A DNA stretch of 64,000 nt from Rhabdophis nuchalis (Eukaryota > Chordata > Lepidosauria > Squamata > Natricidae). The notes beneath the pieces are model-generated. The model did not search any database. It was not told where the DNA came from and was given only the letters and a program-made list of their open reading frames with translations. The stretch covers positions 164,008,503-164,072,502 of the forward strand of contig CM077645.1 of assembly GCA_039707465.1 (NCBI GenBank), written 5' to 3'. Position numbers and translations under genes: made by a program. Shown here piece after piece: positions 10,801 through 21,378 of the stretch; the stretch's first letter is position 1, and every line of letters starts with the position of its first letter.

Positions 10801-10970
10801 TCTGGAACAGCTTGCCTCCAGCAGTTGTGAATGCCCCAACCCTGGAAGTCTTTAAAAAGATGTTAGACAGCCATTTGTCTGAAATGGTATAAGATTCCTG
10901 CCCATGCAGGGGGTTGGACTAGAAGACCTACAAGGTCCCTTCCAACTCTGCTATTGTATTGTATTGTATA
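7684..10970 (+). mobile_element. CR1-clade LINE, 3.3 kb, 5'-truncated in ORF1
   Basis: The element contains the ORF1 C-terminus, a short spacer, an intact ORF2 and a short 3' UTR. The 3' UTR contains GGTTGGACTAGAAGACCTAC and CCCTTCCAACTCTG and ends in a few ATTGT repeats (about 10945-10970), not poly(A). That end structure and the microsatellite-like tail are diagnostic of CR1. No clear TSD is seen, as is usual for CR1. The uninterrupted ORF2 indicates recent insertion. Truncated relatives lie at 5977, 21015, 30196 and 57178. Confidence 0.92.
8025..10892 (+). CDS. CR1 ORF2: AP endonuclease plus reverse transcriptase
   Basis: 955 codons with no stop, close to the usual CR1 ORF2 length. An exonuclease-endonuclease-phosphatase domain occupies roughly residues 35-255. 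Its catalytic blocks are TNAQSMRN (Asn), ITETWWDE (Glu), GDFNYPDINW near residue 173, and ASDHEIL near 240. The reverse transcriptase follows, with NYRPISLTS near 530, YLDFSKAFDKVDHN near 600, SGVPQGSVLGPVLF near 658, and KFADDTKLAG near 689, which carries the catalytic Asp pair. The C-terminus (RRATKMIRGLETKTYEERL) matches the truncated copies elsewhere in the window. The protein would nick target DNA and prime cDNA synthesis on its own RNA in the nucleus. ATG 8025 is the first in frame, but the native start could use another codon. The 269-aa ORF on the opposite strand is only its shadow. Confidence 0.93.
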   Translation: MYMNHTSGKEIGAKRTIVRHNTGFVDRKHRVNQNGLKCLYTNAQSMRNKQGELEIQVNEGRYDIVAITETWWDETHKWNIQLEGFKLFKRNRPNKRGGGVALYIRNNYISTEIEHNNDENYLECIWVNIKGWGGNDIVIGLYYRPPNQAEEVDVLFANQLTKVCRKHTAIVMGDFNYPDINWETNSAPSGRSNRFLTNLADNFVSQKVEKGTRGSAILDLILTNREEMIEGVEATGTLGASDHEILEFNIMQTKVVEQSQTRVLDFKRANFNKLRESLGRIPWMRILKGKTTQEAWEILKNEIIKAQSSAIPMKKKNNSSQKKPAWLHKELSDKLKDKKDKYKKWKKGDITKAKYQQIARACKDEVRKAKAHNEERLAKKVKNNKKSFFQHVKNKKKVKETIGPLLGENGKKMISNREKAELFNSFFASVFTQRDKTVQSIKNSTTNIRLGTQVEIEKKMVSEHLSALDEFKSPGPDGLHPRVLKELADEISEPLNYIFQRSWSTGELPEDWKRADVVPIFKKGKKTDPGNYRPISLTSIPGKILEKIIKQQISEHLEANKVIAKSQHGFVKNRSCQTNLIAFFDKVTKSVDQRNAVDIIYLDFSKAFDKVDHNLLLDKVENCGLDSTTTKWIRNWLTNRTQRVVLNGTASTWKEVCSGVPQGSVLGPVLFNIFINDLDEGINGELIKFADDTKLAGIANTPEDRLKIQKDLDKLEHWALSNKMKFNCEKSKVLHIGKKNQMHKYSIGGTLLNSSNCERDLGILVDNHLNMSQQCAAAAKKANTVLGCINRGIESRSREVLMPLYSALVRPHLEYCIQFWSPRCRKDVETLERVQRRATKMIRGLETKTYEERLQELGMSSLMKRRTRGDMIAVFRYLRGCHKEEGVKLFSKTPGGRTRSNGWKLTKERSNLELRRNFLTVRTINLWNSLPPAVVNAPTLEVFKKMLDSHLSEMV

Positions 10971-11179
10971 ATCCTGCATACAATTCTTCTGGGTCAGTAT
11001 TACCCAACAATTCCTGGAAGTAATGTAAAAGATATGGAGATGCTACCACTGTGGCAGGAATGATGTTGTGGCCTGTGAATTAAATGGATTTCAAATGTTA
11101 GAATGATGTACTGTGACTTCCCCAATATTTAATTGTGTGATTATATTTTTGATTAGGCTAAGCTGGATTTCTGGACAGT

Positions 11180-11512
<333 letters not shown>

Positions 11513-13564
11513 AGTGTGTGTCTAGAAAATTATAATAAAATAAAGTAATAAAATAAAAATGAACAGCAGAGAAGAAAGAGATACACTGAGAAACTGTTCT
11601 GCAACTCATGCTAATATTCCTAACCTTTTCTTTCAGGTCTTCCAACAGGGCACCCAAGGCCACTACAACTGAGTCTATTCATCTTGCTATTCACCATCTT
11701 CACCTTCTCTTTCCTTCCATTAGAGTCATGCATTAGAATCTTTTCTAGAGATCTATGTCATTGCATAATATATTCACAGCATTATAATTTGAACTTGATC
11801 ATTTTTGTCCAAAGTAAAAATTCTGGGTTGATTTGTTTGATCATCCATTTGCTTGTTTTCTTAGCAGTCCATGGTATTCTCTGAAGTCTTCTCCAGCACT
11901 CGAGTTCAAAATCATCCTCTTGCTTGCTTGCTTCTTGAAGATATATTATCCACACATCCCTAATAATCATTACTGAAACTGGCAGTATAATTATGGGAAA
12001 AGACTATGTACATCTTGGCAAAGTACAAAAAGTTGCATTTATCACTTATTATGGAATATATGATATTGCATACTGTCTATGCAAGATGTAAACCTATATG
12101 GAAATATTTTCTTCTGGAGGGAGCCTTAGCCCAGAAGCTGGAATCATGGAAGTTTAGCAACATTTGGATTTTTTCCCCCCATGCTCATAGAGATTCACAG
12201 AGTTTTACTTAGTCAGGTAAAATTTTTGAATGACAAGGTGAAGCTTATGCCTTTCAGTACATAAGATGTTTGTTATAATTTGCATAATGAAATGAAATAT
12301 TAATTCAATTTATTTGCTGTGGTTTTGAAGCGGGTTGTTTTACTAATAAATCAAGAATAAAGATATAACCTGACTTAACAGCTTACTTCAAAGAAGTGAC
12401 TATCAAAGTCATTGATCATTGTTCCTTCACTCACTTTTCGCCTTTTATTAATTTATTTGTAAGAAATACTTGACAATCACAAAACTGTACAAAATAATTA
12501 ATATTGAAAGAAAGGGAACAGCCAGCTATCAGTACAGCCACCTTTGAAGTTCACTGAAGGGCTCCTTATTTAAGGAGGAAAGGACATGTGGAAAGAAATA
12601 ATTTGTAATGATCAAAGTTTCCAAGTATTGTCTAACTTTACATCCTTTAATATGCCTTTTCAGACATAAATATACTGAATTCAATATGGTTTAGTCACAA
12701 GTAAACTTCTATGCCCCCCCCCCCCAAATCAGGTATAGGTAGATGGCTCTTGTGTGTGTGTGTGTGTTTCAGCTAGTTTCCAGTCAGGCTATGCCCTGTT
12801 TGAAAAAAATAAATTGTACATGAGAAAGAAGCAGTCTTGGAGGAATGCAGAATGTTTTAGAATAGGCCTCTGTGAGTTGACTTGGATTCACATTGACAAA
12901 GAATTCCAAATCAAAGCAAAGAGCTGCTGTGCTTTGCCTTGATAGATGCTTCATGTCCCTTCATCTACTTTTTTTTCTTTTTTTGGCAAACTCTGATCAT
13001 GGCAGACAAAGAGAAGCAATGCAGCCCTTCACTTTGCTTTTGGATACAAGAGAACCACCTTGCTCATAAAGCATCTTTGAGGAGTTGGTTTGCTTGAGCC
13101 TTTTTGACAGACCTCCTTCAAAAGCTGTCATCCCCTACAAAAACAGGGTCACCAGAGAGAATGTGCTTTCAGTGGAACGTTATCTTCAGCCCTGTGTTTA
13201 ACCAGTCTTTTCAGTTCGACTGATCAGAAATAGATTTCATTCCCCTCACCTTAAAGGAGAAGAAAGTGTTAGATGCAGAACTCTTAATTTTCTATTACAG
13301 CCTACAACTTTTCTCCATTGTCACATTTCCATTAAGTCCCGAAGGAAAATTCCACAAAGGGGCATTTTTATTTTCCTTCTGATGACTTTCCTTGGTTTAA
13401 CTCATGCACAGGAAGTAGAAAGTTTGAAGAACACCAAGAAAAGAGGACACCTGAACAAATCTCTGGGCTACACTGAAACTAGCAACTGCAAAGCTACCTA
13501 AGTTACCCTTGAAAATTTCACTAAAATTCTCTTTCAAATGTATTTCAGAAACTAGTTTTCTAAG
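11513..13564. other. No gene recognised
   Basis: About 2 kb without a recognisable gene. It contains a poly-C tract near 12715-12725 and a short GT run near 12751-12768. ORFs of 62-68 aa have no recognisable domain. Confidence 0.55.
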
Positions 13565-13750
13565 GCATGGTGCTCAGTGGCTTAAAGATATTGGAGTTGG
13601 CTTTTGCTTTGGCAGTTTGAGTCCTAGCACCATGTGGTGGCATGAGCTCCCGTCAATTGCCTCAGCTTCTGCTAGCTAGCAGTTTGAAAGCACACTACAT
13701 GTGAGTTAATAAATAGGTACCACTTTGGTCAGAAACATGGAACCAATTTG
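13565..13750 (+). mobile_element. Diverged family A SINE fragment
   Basis: GGTGCTCAGTGGCTTAAAGA, GGCAGTTTGAGTCCTAGCAC and CAGCTTCTGCTAGCTAGCAG align in order with the family A head and body at 5539-5700. The 3' part is lost or too diverged to follow. Confidence 0.65.
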
Positions 13751-15332
13751 TGTAGCGAGTCAGACCCCTGCCAGTGCTCAGATGCTTATATGTGACACCT
13801 GATTGTGAGGTGAAATCAATAGTGAGAGAAAGCCACAGCATGCCTGTTATCTTTCTGGTGCAGAGCTAGTTCGCTTCCCGTGGTGCACCCAAGATAATGT
13901 GTGTGCACAAACTAAATGGAGTAGGATTCTTTGGCAGCCAAATGGCTATTTTCTACTAATACTGTAGTCTCTTAGCTAGTTGTACCATTGCCATATGCTA
14001 AATACATAAATAACTAATTTTCCAAAAATAAATTCAGTGAGAATTTGCAGTGTAAGGGAACCTTCCTATGTGATTATTTTTCTTTGAGTTCTAGGCCTCA
14101 GTGTAAGACCAACTGGTTTGAACCAGAATGCCTGACAACTTTGCCTGACCTCTGAGATCTCACCCCAAAAGCCACAACATTTTTGAGAAATCAGTTTTGG
14201 CGACACATTTAAATGAGGAAGAAAAATGCTTTCCTTCATTTTCACATGTCAGCAAGTTTTCCAGAACCCCCCAATATATGTGTCTATGCACATTTATTAT
14301 ATACCACGTTACAATTGGATGCCTGATCTTTTCCACTGAAAAACGTATCAACTTGAACCTTCAATTGTTGCTATTTCATAGCACCAAAAGTCGATTAACA
14401 TTTGATTTTTGGCAGTCAGGCTACACATGTTCACTAGGAAGATAATGTTGCTGAAATCAATGGGACTTACTTCAAGTGTTAGGAATGAGCTTAGTCTCAC
14501 TTTTTTCTTGCTATGTAATATAGTTCTTTGCTGGGAGTGAAATTGAAGATCATTAAGATCTATAAATGAGAGAGGCACACAGAAACCTGAGGAACATTAT
14601 TCTTGCAGAACTATCTTCAAGACTATCCAATTCATTTATTGGTTTCTTGGAAGGAATAGAAGAGAGAGCTCCTAATTGCTAATCATGACCAGGTAGTTCT
14701 CAACACCCAAGAGGAAGATATAAACAGCCCTCAGGGAATGTGAAACTTTGCTGATGTAAAAACCAAGGGAAGGAAACTGAAAATATGCAAAGCTGGTGGG
14801 CTTGGATTATTATTTATTTTACTATTGCTAGCTGGAGTAGAAGTGTCAGATAACCAAGCTCTAAGAGGTTAATGTCTTACCTAGTTATTGTTTAGGCTAT
14901 TGGGAGTTGTAACCTCTTCTCTGATCCAGGGATAGGCCTTTTCAACATTGGCAGTAGTAGAGTTGATCACATCCAATCTGGGAATAAACGGCCACCTTTC
15001 TAGTGGCTTCCTATCACTTCCTCTCAGCATCTCAGGTGTTAATTATGGCTAATCTATATCCCATTTTGCTTCCTCCTGCAGCTATAGAAAAGAATTAATG
15101 ATAGCTCAGCAAAGCAAATCTGGGATCAGAAAACCCTCTAAAAATGCTTAATACATTCTGGCTATGAATTCCTGTTCTAGGAATAGAAGAAACGATATGA
15201 AGTCTACTGCAATAGGCATAGTTTTTGTATTTATCAGTCAATGGAGTATACAAAGGAATTTTTTTTTTGTATTATCATAGTAAATGGCATCTGATTTTCA
15301 AAAGCCCTATAAAGGTTTCAAACATATAAGAT
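13751..15332. other. No gene recognised
   Basis: Unassigned AT-rich sequence. ORFs of 63-82 aa at 14160-14578 overlap on both strands and carry no recognisable motif. Confidence 0.55.
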
Positions 15333-15397
15333 CTTCCTTCCTTCCTTCCTTCCTTCCTTCCTTCCTTCCTTCCTTCCTTCCTTCCTTCCTTCCTTCC
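15333..15397. repeat. (CCTT)n microsatellite
   Basis: About 16 tandem CCTT units without interruption. Confidence 0.95.
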
Positions 15398-15876
15398 TCT
15401 TTTTTCCCCTTTATTACATTTTTCTGATCTTACCCAAAATTCATGTGTGCATATGAGAACCAACAATGGTATATGGTCCCATTTTCAAATTAATTATACT
15501 GGTGATTCCTGAAGCAGTTCAAAATCTGTCTGATCTGCCTGGTTGCAGAGAAATTCTAATCAGCAAAATTACTCAAAGTTGAAAGGATATTGCATTGAAA
15601 ATGATAAGATGATAATTACATCCTCACATAGTTCCTCTGCCTTACTAAAATAAATGCATGGCTTTAAACTCTGTGAGGCATAACTAATTATAACCTGAAA
15701 TGGGAGAGGGAGAGTTGCAGATGAAATCAGTATCCTAAGTGAATAGTAGCATAAAAATAATATACAGAGAAAGCATCCACATGTTTACGTTTTTAAACTG
15801 TGAATCAAGAATTTTGGTTTGAATGTTCTTTGCTTTAATTCAGAGTCTGGCCCTAGGCAAACCTTATTATAGGACC

Positions 15877-16127
15877 CTCTATACCAGAGGTGTCAAACTT
15901 GATTTCATTGAGAGACAGATCTGGGTTGACCTTGGGGGGCTGGGGATGGCCATGGCCAGGCCTGGGAGTGGCCATGGTGGGCCTGGCCAGCTTGACACAG
16001 TCATGTCAGGGGCACCTGTGGTCAAGTGCTAAGGCATGACCATCCCTCACTCTCATTATAATTTTCCTTCCTTCCTTCCTTCCTTCCTTCCTTCCTTCCT
16101 TCCTTCCTTCCTCCCTCCCTCCCTCCC

Positions 16128-16159
<32 letters not shown>

Positions 16160-16560
16160 TTTCCTTCCCTCTAGACTCTCCTTTCTTCTTCCTTTCCCTC
16201 TTTCCTTATTTTTCCTTCTTTGTTCTCTCCCCCTCTTTCCTTCTTTTTCTTTGCCTTTCCTCTTTCCCTTTCTCCTTTCCTGCCCCTTCTTGCATGCTCA
16301 AAGGAAAAAGGGGAAACATTTCTCCTTTTGTTTTGTTTTTAGTTTGATAGTTTTCACTGGCAGAGGGCTGCAGGAGACCGTTGTGGCTGAAAACAGGGTG
16401 TGGCGGGGCCACATGTGGCCCTTTTGAGCTCTGTTTTTGCTGGCAGAGGCACTGCGGCCTTTCCTTTTCTGTTTCCAGGGCAGCCCTGCAGACCAGATAT
16501 AGGCACCCCATGGGCTGGATATAGTCCCCAGACCTTGAGTTTAACACCCCTACTCTACTC
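15877..16560. mobile_element. hAT element containing a pyrimidine-rich microsatellite
   Basis: The left end at 15885 is CAGAGGTGTCAAACTTGATT. The right end near 16552 is TTGAGTTTAACACCCCTA, its imperfect inverse. Flanking 8-mers CTCTATAC (15877-15884) and CTCTACTC (16553-16560) match at 6 of 8 positions, and the right one merges into a (TACTC)n run. Ends and length class resemble the 55742-56112 element. The interior carries a long CCTT/CCCT/CTTT tract (about 16062-16160) followed by pyrimidine-rich DNA to about 16295, so a microsatellite expanded within the element. Confidence 0.65.
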
Positions 16561-16734
16561 TACTCTACTCTACCCCTACCCACTCACCCCCACATGTCAT
16601 GTTTTTTCTGCAAGATGACAAAGTTCTATGATCTCAATTAATGAAAGGTTTAAATATCTTCTGGTATTATTCTGTGGGCTTGATATTTGAACTAATGCAA
16701 TCCGGACCAGATCTGAAAAATTGTGAATGTTTCA

Positions 16735-17050
16735 AAGAGCAGATTGCTCAGATAGGCAGAAGAAACAGTAGACCATATTCTCATCTTGTGCAAGAAGATT
16801 GCACAAACTGATTATGAACAATTTATTTATTTATTTATTGGACTTCTAGACCGCCCCCTCTCCCCGAAGGGACAATGACATAATACAATGGTCAAAATGA
16901 TTCACTGGAACATCTATACAAATCATCTGCCAATAATGAACAATAATGGGAATACAGTGTTGAAAAAAAATAATCCAAGATGAACAGGTTAAAATATTGT
17001 AGGGTATTGTCTGGTAAAACCACATAAAAGTTTGGAAATAATGATCCCAT
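16735..17050 (+). pseudogene. R4/Dong-like LINE remnant, C-terminal region
   Basis: The plus strand reads EETVDHILILCKKIAQTDYE, then after a small insertion HNTMVKMIHWNIYTNHLP, then (shifted frame) QDEQVKILYGIVW. I recall this order as the C-terminal part of LINEs with a restriction-enzyme-like endonuclease (R2/R4 group): a cysteine-bearing ETV-H-I block, the LAQ-Y block, RHDNVA-IHW, and D-VKILWDF. Stops and frameshifts show it is dead. The L2 3' end at 16821-16871 splits it. The clade name is inference from motif order. Confidence 0.5.
16821..16871 (-). mobile_element. L2 LINE 3' terminus, about 50 bp
   Basis: A TTTA-repeat tail followed by CTAGACCGCCCCCTCTCCCC and GAAGGG is the reverse complement of the L2 3' end (compare 59280-59340). 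It interrupts the R4-like remnant, and the same reading frame resumes beyond it. The short motif ACAA occurs at both edges and may be a TSD. Confidence 0.6.
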
Positions 17051-17257
17051 GATTACATGGAGCTTGCAACCAATTGTACATGCAAAACGTTTGCAAGGAC
17101 TCAGCTTTTATCATCTGACTGTGGGAGGGACACAACATTTTACAATGGCCAGAAATGTTTTACAGAGTGCAAAGCACCCTCTCATTGCCATCATAATTTT
17201 GAATGGTTGTTGAATGATCAGTTGTAAAAGGAAGACGACTTGTATGGAATTGATATT

Positions 17258-17399
17258 CCTTAAATCAGGGATGTCCAAACTTGGGAACTTTAAGACTTGT
17301 GGACTTCAACTCCCAGAATTCCCCAGCTGGGGAATTCTGGGAGTTGAAGTCCACAAGTCTTAAAGTTCCCAAGTTTGGACATCCCTGCCTGCCTTAAAT
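17258..17399. mobile_element. Fold-back hAT-type MITE
   Basis: A near-perfect hairpin from 17266, starting CAGGGATGTCCAAACTTGGG and ending with its inverse at about 17387. The arms include GTGGACTTCAACTCCCAGA. The flank CCTTAAAT (17258-17265) recurs at 17392-17399, with four extra bases (CCTG) between the terminus and the right copy. It is the same structural type as 150-279 and 58230-58333. Confidence 0.8.
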
Positions 17400-17812
17400 G
17401 GATGAATAATCATATTTTCACTTATTGCATCAACTCTAATTTGGACCAATTGATAGAATATACTATTTTACTAAAGGCATCTAACATTTGCATCAACGCT
17501 AGAAAAGTAATGGGAGATTTAAAAATGAACAGAAGAATGTCATCTGCAAATAAAACCAGCTTATGTTCATCTGAACTATGTGCTATTCTATAAATTGCCC
17601 TATGTTGTCTAATAGCATAAGCCAAGTTCCTCTAAAACTAAGTAATGGCAAAGTAATAGAAAACAAACCATTCACATTTCTTTGGATATGGGAGACTCAT
17701 GTAACATCTTGCTACATTTTATGAATTCCAAGAGAAATCTAAATCTCTTTAATACAGCAAACTTATAATTTATATAGATTTGGACAAATACTTTTTCAGC
17801 ATCTAATGGCAT
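17400..17812 (-). pseudogene. Old L1 ORF2 reverse transcriptase, downstream half
   Basis: The minus strand reads PLDAEKVFVQIYINYKFAVL followed by a damaged FRGT block. It then reads LVLFADDILLFIFKSP, which carries the catalytic ADD of L1 reverse transcriptase, and SINWSKLELM. These are the ordered RT motifs of L1 with many substitutions, stops and frameshifts. The upstream half continues at 19895-20330. The two halves were separated by the L1 copy at 17829-19878. Confidence 0.75.
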
Positions 17813-18301
17813 ATTGGTCATTATTTTTTTTAAATTTTATTGTAAACTAGTAACAGGGAAAAAAAACAGAAATAGGACATTGACAAGACAAAACTACATA
17901 GATATAACTGGGAGTGACTCACCCCCTATATGTATACAGTTACCAGGTAACATCATATATTATCTTACTACATTTCCAGTTATTCTAGTTATTTCTGTTT
18001 ATCTATATCTTACATTTATTAATTCTTTATAATTGTTACTGCTCCATATATTTATTTTATTTACTATTTACATATTTATTTTATTTACTATTTACATTTT
18101 TACATTGTAAATTTTTCCCTATCGCTCATCCCATAATCTTTTTACCTCTATCCATTCATACCATTTCCCCCAACTTTGATAAATATTGTTTCCTGTCTGT
18201 CTTTAAGAATATATGTAAGTCTGTCGCATTCAACACACCAGAAGATTTTGTTGATAATTAGTTGGTCTGATGGTAGTTCTTTCCCTTTCCAAAACTGTGC
18301 G

Positions 18302-19468
18302 TATCTCTGGAGGGCGCGGGATAGAGGATATTCCTCTATCCTAGTCCTATTAGACCTCTCAGCGGCTTTTGATACCATCGACCATGGTATCCTATTGCAC
18401 CGACTGGGGAGGTTGGGGCTGGGAGGCACCGTTCTGTGGTGGTTCTCATCCTACCTCTCTGGTCGGTCGCAATATGTGTTGGCAGGGGGGCAGAGGTCGG
18501 CCTCGAGGTCCCTCATATGTGGGGTTCCTCAGGGGTCGGTCCTCTCGCCCTTACTGTTCAACACATATATGAAGCCGCTGGGTGAGATCATCCGTGGTTT
18601 TGGGGTGGGATATCATCTGTACGCTGATGATACTCAGTTGTACATATCCACCCCAGACCACCCCAACGATGCCGTCGAGGTTATGTCCCGGTGTTTGGAG
18701 GCCGTACGGATCTGGATGGGTGGTAACAAACTCAAGCTCAACCCGTCCAAGACTGAGTGGCTGTGGCTTCCGGCGCCCCGGTTCAGCCAGATTATTCCAA
18801 CTCTGGCCATTGGGGGCGAAACACCGGCCCCCGTGGAGAGGGTGCGCAATTTGGGTGTCCTCCTGGATTCCCGGCTGTCTATGGAAGATCATGTGGCAGC
18901 CGTGGCCAGGGGGGCATTCCATCAGGTACGCCTGATGCGCCAATTGCGCCCCTTACTGGACCGGGGTGCCTTACGCACAGTCACTCAAGCACTCGTCACC
19001 TCTCGACTTGACTACTGTAATGCTCTCTACATGGGGCTCCCCTTGAGGTGCACCCGAAAGCTGCAGCTAGTCCAGAACGCAGCCGCGCGGGTGATTACGG
19101 GAGCGCCTAGACACTCCCACATAACACCTATCCTGCGCAAGCTGCACTGGCTCCCTGTGGTCTTTCGGGTGCGCTTCAAGGTTTTAACGACCATCTTTAA
19201 AGCGCTCCATGGCTCGGGGCCTAGTTATATGCGAGACCGCCTCCTGCCCCATACATCCCTCAGACCGATACGCTCCCACAGAGAGGGCCTCCTCAGGGTG
19301 CCATCGGCTGGACAATGCCGACTGGCGACACCCAGGGGAAGAGCCTTCTCTGTGGCGGGCCCTTCCCTTTGGAACGACCTACCCCCTGAACTCCGCACCA
19401 TCTCTGACCTCCGCCTCTTCCGCAAGTGTCTGAAGACACACCTATTCCATCTAGCCGGCCTAGCATAA
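18302..19468 (+). pseudogene. L2 ORF2, C-terminal reverse transcriptase part, frame open
   Basis: About 389 codons run open to the native stop at 19468. Visible RT motifs are SILVLLDLSAAFDTIDHG, CGVPQGSVLSPLLFNTYM and YHLYADDTQLYIST (catalytic Asp pair). These are followed by the L2 thumb and C-terminal blocks LDYCNALYMGLPLRCTRK and LRELHWLP-like (here LRKLHWLPVVF). The endonuclease and the first RT motifs are absent, so this copy cannot retrotranspose on its own. The predicted ORF extends upstream to 18176 only by chance through L1 sequence. Confidence 0.88.
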
Positions 19469-19655
19469 CCCCCATTACTGACTCTTAGATAGTTTTAAAT
19501 TTGGGTTTTTTAAATTCGGTTTTTAGCGCAGGGTCTATTAGAATAAGTTTTTTAAAATTTTATATGTTTTATATGTGTTTTAACATCCCTGTGCGCCGCC
19601 CTGGGTCCGTTTGGAGAAGGGCGGGGTATAAATTTAATAAAATAATAAAAAAAAT
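18302..19655 (+). mobile_element. L2 LINE, 5'-truncated, inside an L1
   Basis: The element begins at the L2 coding block ATCTCTGGAGGGCGCGGGAT and ends with CGCCGCCCTGGGTCCGTTTG, GGGCGGGGTATAAATTTAAT and an A-rich (AAAATA) tail. Removing it restores the L1 frame on the minus strand (AARIVYAQFW), which fixes both boundaries to within a few bases. Confidence 0.9.
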
Positions 19656-19894
19656 AAAACTATTCTGGCTGCAGTGGTAATGTGTGTGAAAAGATACCAG
19701 TCTTTCTTCCTTATGCCTCCAGGGTTTATCCCCAATAAGTAAGCCTCTGGTTTTAGTTGAAAGGTGGTTCCTATAATCTCTGTAAGCCAATCTTTTATCT
19801 TACCCCAATATCTTTGGGCTTGTGGACATGTCCACCATTGATGATAGAATGTGCCCCTGGCTGACTCGCATTTCCAACATTGGTCATTATTTTT

Positions 19895-20330
19895 ATTCAA
19901 CTCTCTAACTACACCTATGACTTTACAATCAACCTAATTAACCTAATATTATCAGCTGTTGCCTAGTTTAATAAACTCTGCTTGATAATTCATAGTAATG
20001 AATGGTAATGCTGTAATTTATTAGCTAGCACTGCTGTTAAGAGCTTTGTATCAACATAATCAATGAGATTAGATGATAATAAGCACATTGGGTATAATCT
20101 TTATCTGATTTCAGAATTGTAGTAATAGAAACCCAATTAAATGCTTCTGATAATATTCCCTTATCAAGTATTTCATCATGCAATTGACAAGTTTTGATAC
20201 CCCACAAAAATCTATAAATGTGTTATATCTTCTTCTAGAGAATCCATCCAAAACCACTGCACCTTCACTTGATCCATATCTGAACTCAAGCTTTCTTTCT
20301 CAGACTGAATCCAATTTGTTCAGTTTTAGA
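19895..20330 (-). pseudogene. Old L1 ORF2 reverse transcriptase, upstream half
   Basis: The minus strand reads SITTILKSDKDYTQCAYYHL, then ISLIDYVDTKLLTAVLANKL, the first RT motifs of L1 (compare ISIIPKPDKD and YRPISLINQDAKIFTAIISN in the intact L1 here). A weaker EFIKLGNS block follows up to the TSD at 19894, and the frame picks up again at 17812. It is heavily mutated, so this is the oldest layer of the nest. Confidence 0.75.
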
Positions 20331-21014
20331 AAGTTATGATGAACAGAGCCTTGACCCACTGTATATAATATTGTTCCAACATTTTTATTGAGTTGAAAAT
20401 AATTACAAAAAGGGCACAGGTTTTTGACATCCCTACATTGCAGAATCTCAAGAGAAAACAAGATATGCTGGTGGGCTGCAGTTTTTGCATTCTTCCTATA
20501 GATGGTAGAAATACTACAAGTATATTATTTGGTTGGAGTTGCCGTTTATTTAATTTAATTCCTTTCCTCCTAAGAGAGCACTGACCTTTTGGCATGATCA
20601 AAAGAGAGGACTATTTTAACGATACAAAAGGAAGAGTAAGGGATACCTAAGGAAGTCAGCTAATAGCAGCTTTCTCATCAAGGATTTTACACAATTTTCT
20701 GTTCTTCAAAACCCCTGTCCCAGGACTCTCCCTCTCCCCCTCGTCCTCCCTCCCTCTCTCCCTCCACCTCTCCTCCTCTCTCTCTCACGCTCTGTCTCTC
20801 TCTGTAGGCTTCCTTCTCCCTCACTCTCACTGAAAAGAGAGCATGATAGGGGATGCTTAAATTCCAAAGATATCCTTGAAAAAGATGCAATTATCAGCTT
20901 ACATTGAGAGATTTATTTTTATGAATCTTGAATAGTATCATTATATATCTTCAGGGTAATACCGAATTTTGAATGACATAACAGTATAAATTTTGCTTCC
21001 TAGGCCCTGTTGAA
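20331..21014. other. No gene recognised; pyrimidine-rich tract
   Basis: Unassigned. 20725-20815 is a CT/CCCTC-rich tract that creates a spurious 67-aa minus-strand ORF. Confidence 0.55.
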
Positions 21015-21378
21015 ATACTGGGGTGGCATGATAGCAGTGTTCCAATACCTAAGGGGCTGCCAAAAGTAAGAGGGCGGGGTGGGGATGATGTCAACTTATT
21101 TTCCAAACTCGCTGAAAGCAGGACAAGAAGCAATCGATGGAAACTAATAAAGGATAGGAGCAACCTAGAACTAAGGAGGTATTTCCTGACAGAACAATTA
21201 ATCGGTGGAACAACTTGCCTTCAGAACTTGTGGGTACTCCAAGTTGTGGAGGCTTTTAAGAAGAGATTGGACAACCATTTGTCTGAAATGGTATGGGGTT
21301 TCCTGCCTGAGCAGGGGTTTGGACTAGAAGACCCCCCCCCCAAAGTCCCTTCCAACTCTGTTATTCTGTTATTCTAAT
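21015..21378 (+). mobile_element. CR1 3' end, 5'-truncated
   Basis: GGCATGATAGCAGTGTTCCA, CAATCGATGGAAACTAATAA, GACAACCATTTGTCTGAAAT and GTCCCTTCCAACTCTG align in order with 10630-10950 of the CR1 element. The tail is TTATTCTG repeated. A poly-C run (21333-21341) and indels disrupt the frame. Confidence 0.85.

Larger units (their letters stand above)
17813..19894 (-). mobile_element. Truncated L1 inserted in an older L1; 16-bp TSD
   Basis: The insert 17829-19878 is flanked by the direct repeat ATTGGTCATTATTTTT at 17813-17828 and 19879-19894. Poly-T at the left edge marks the 3' poly(A) of a minus-strand element. The surviving protein is the ORF2 C-terminus. It includes the zinc-knuckle-like CWKCESARGTFYHQWWTCP just inside the right edge, then AARIVYAQFWKGKELP across the L2 insertion. 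An L2 copy (18302-19655) lies within it. Three insertion events are therefore ordered: old L1, this L1, then L2. Confidence 0.85.
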
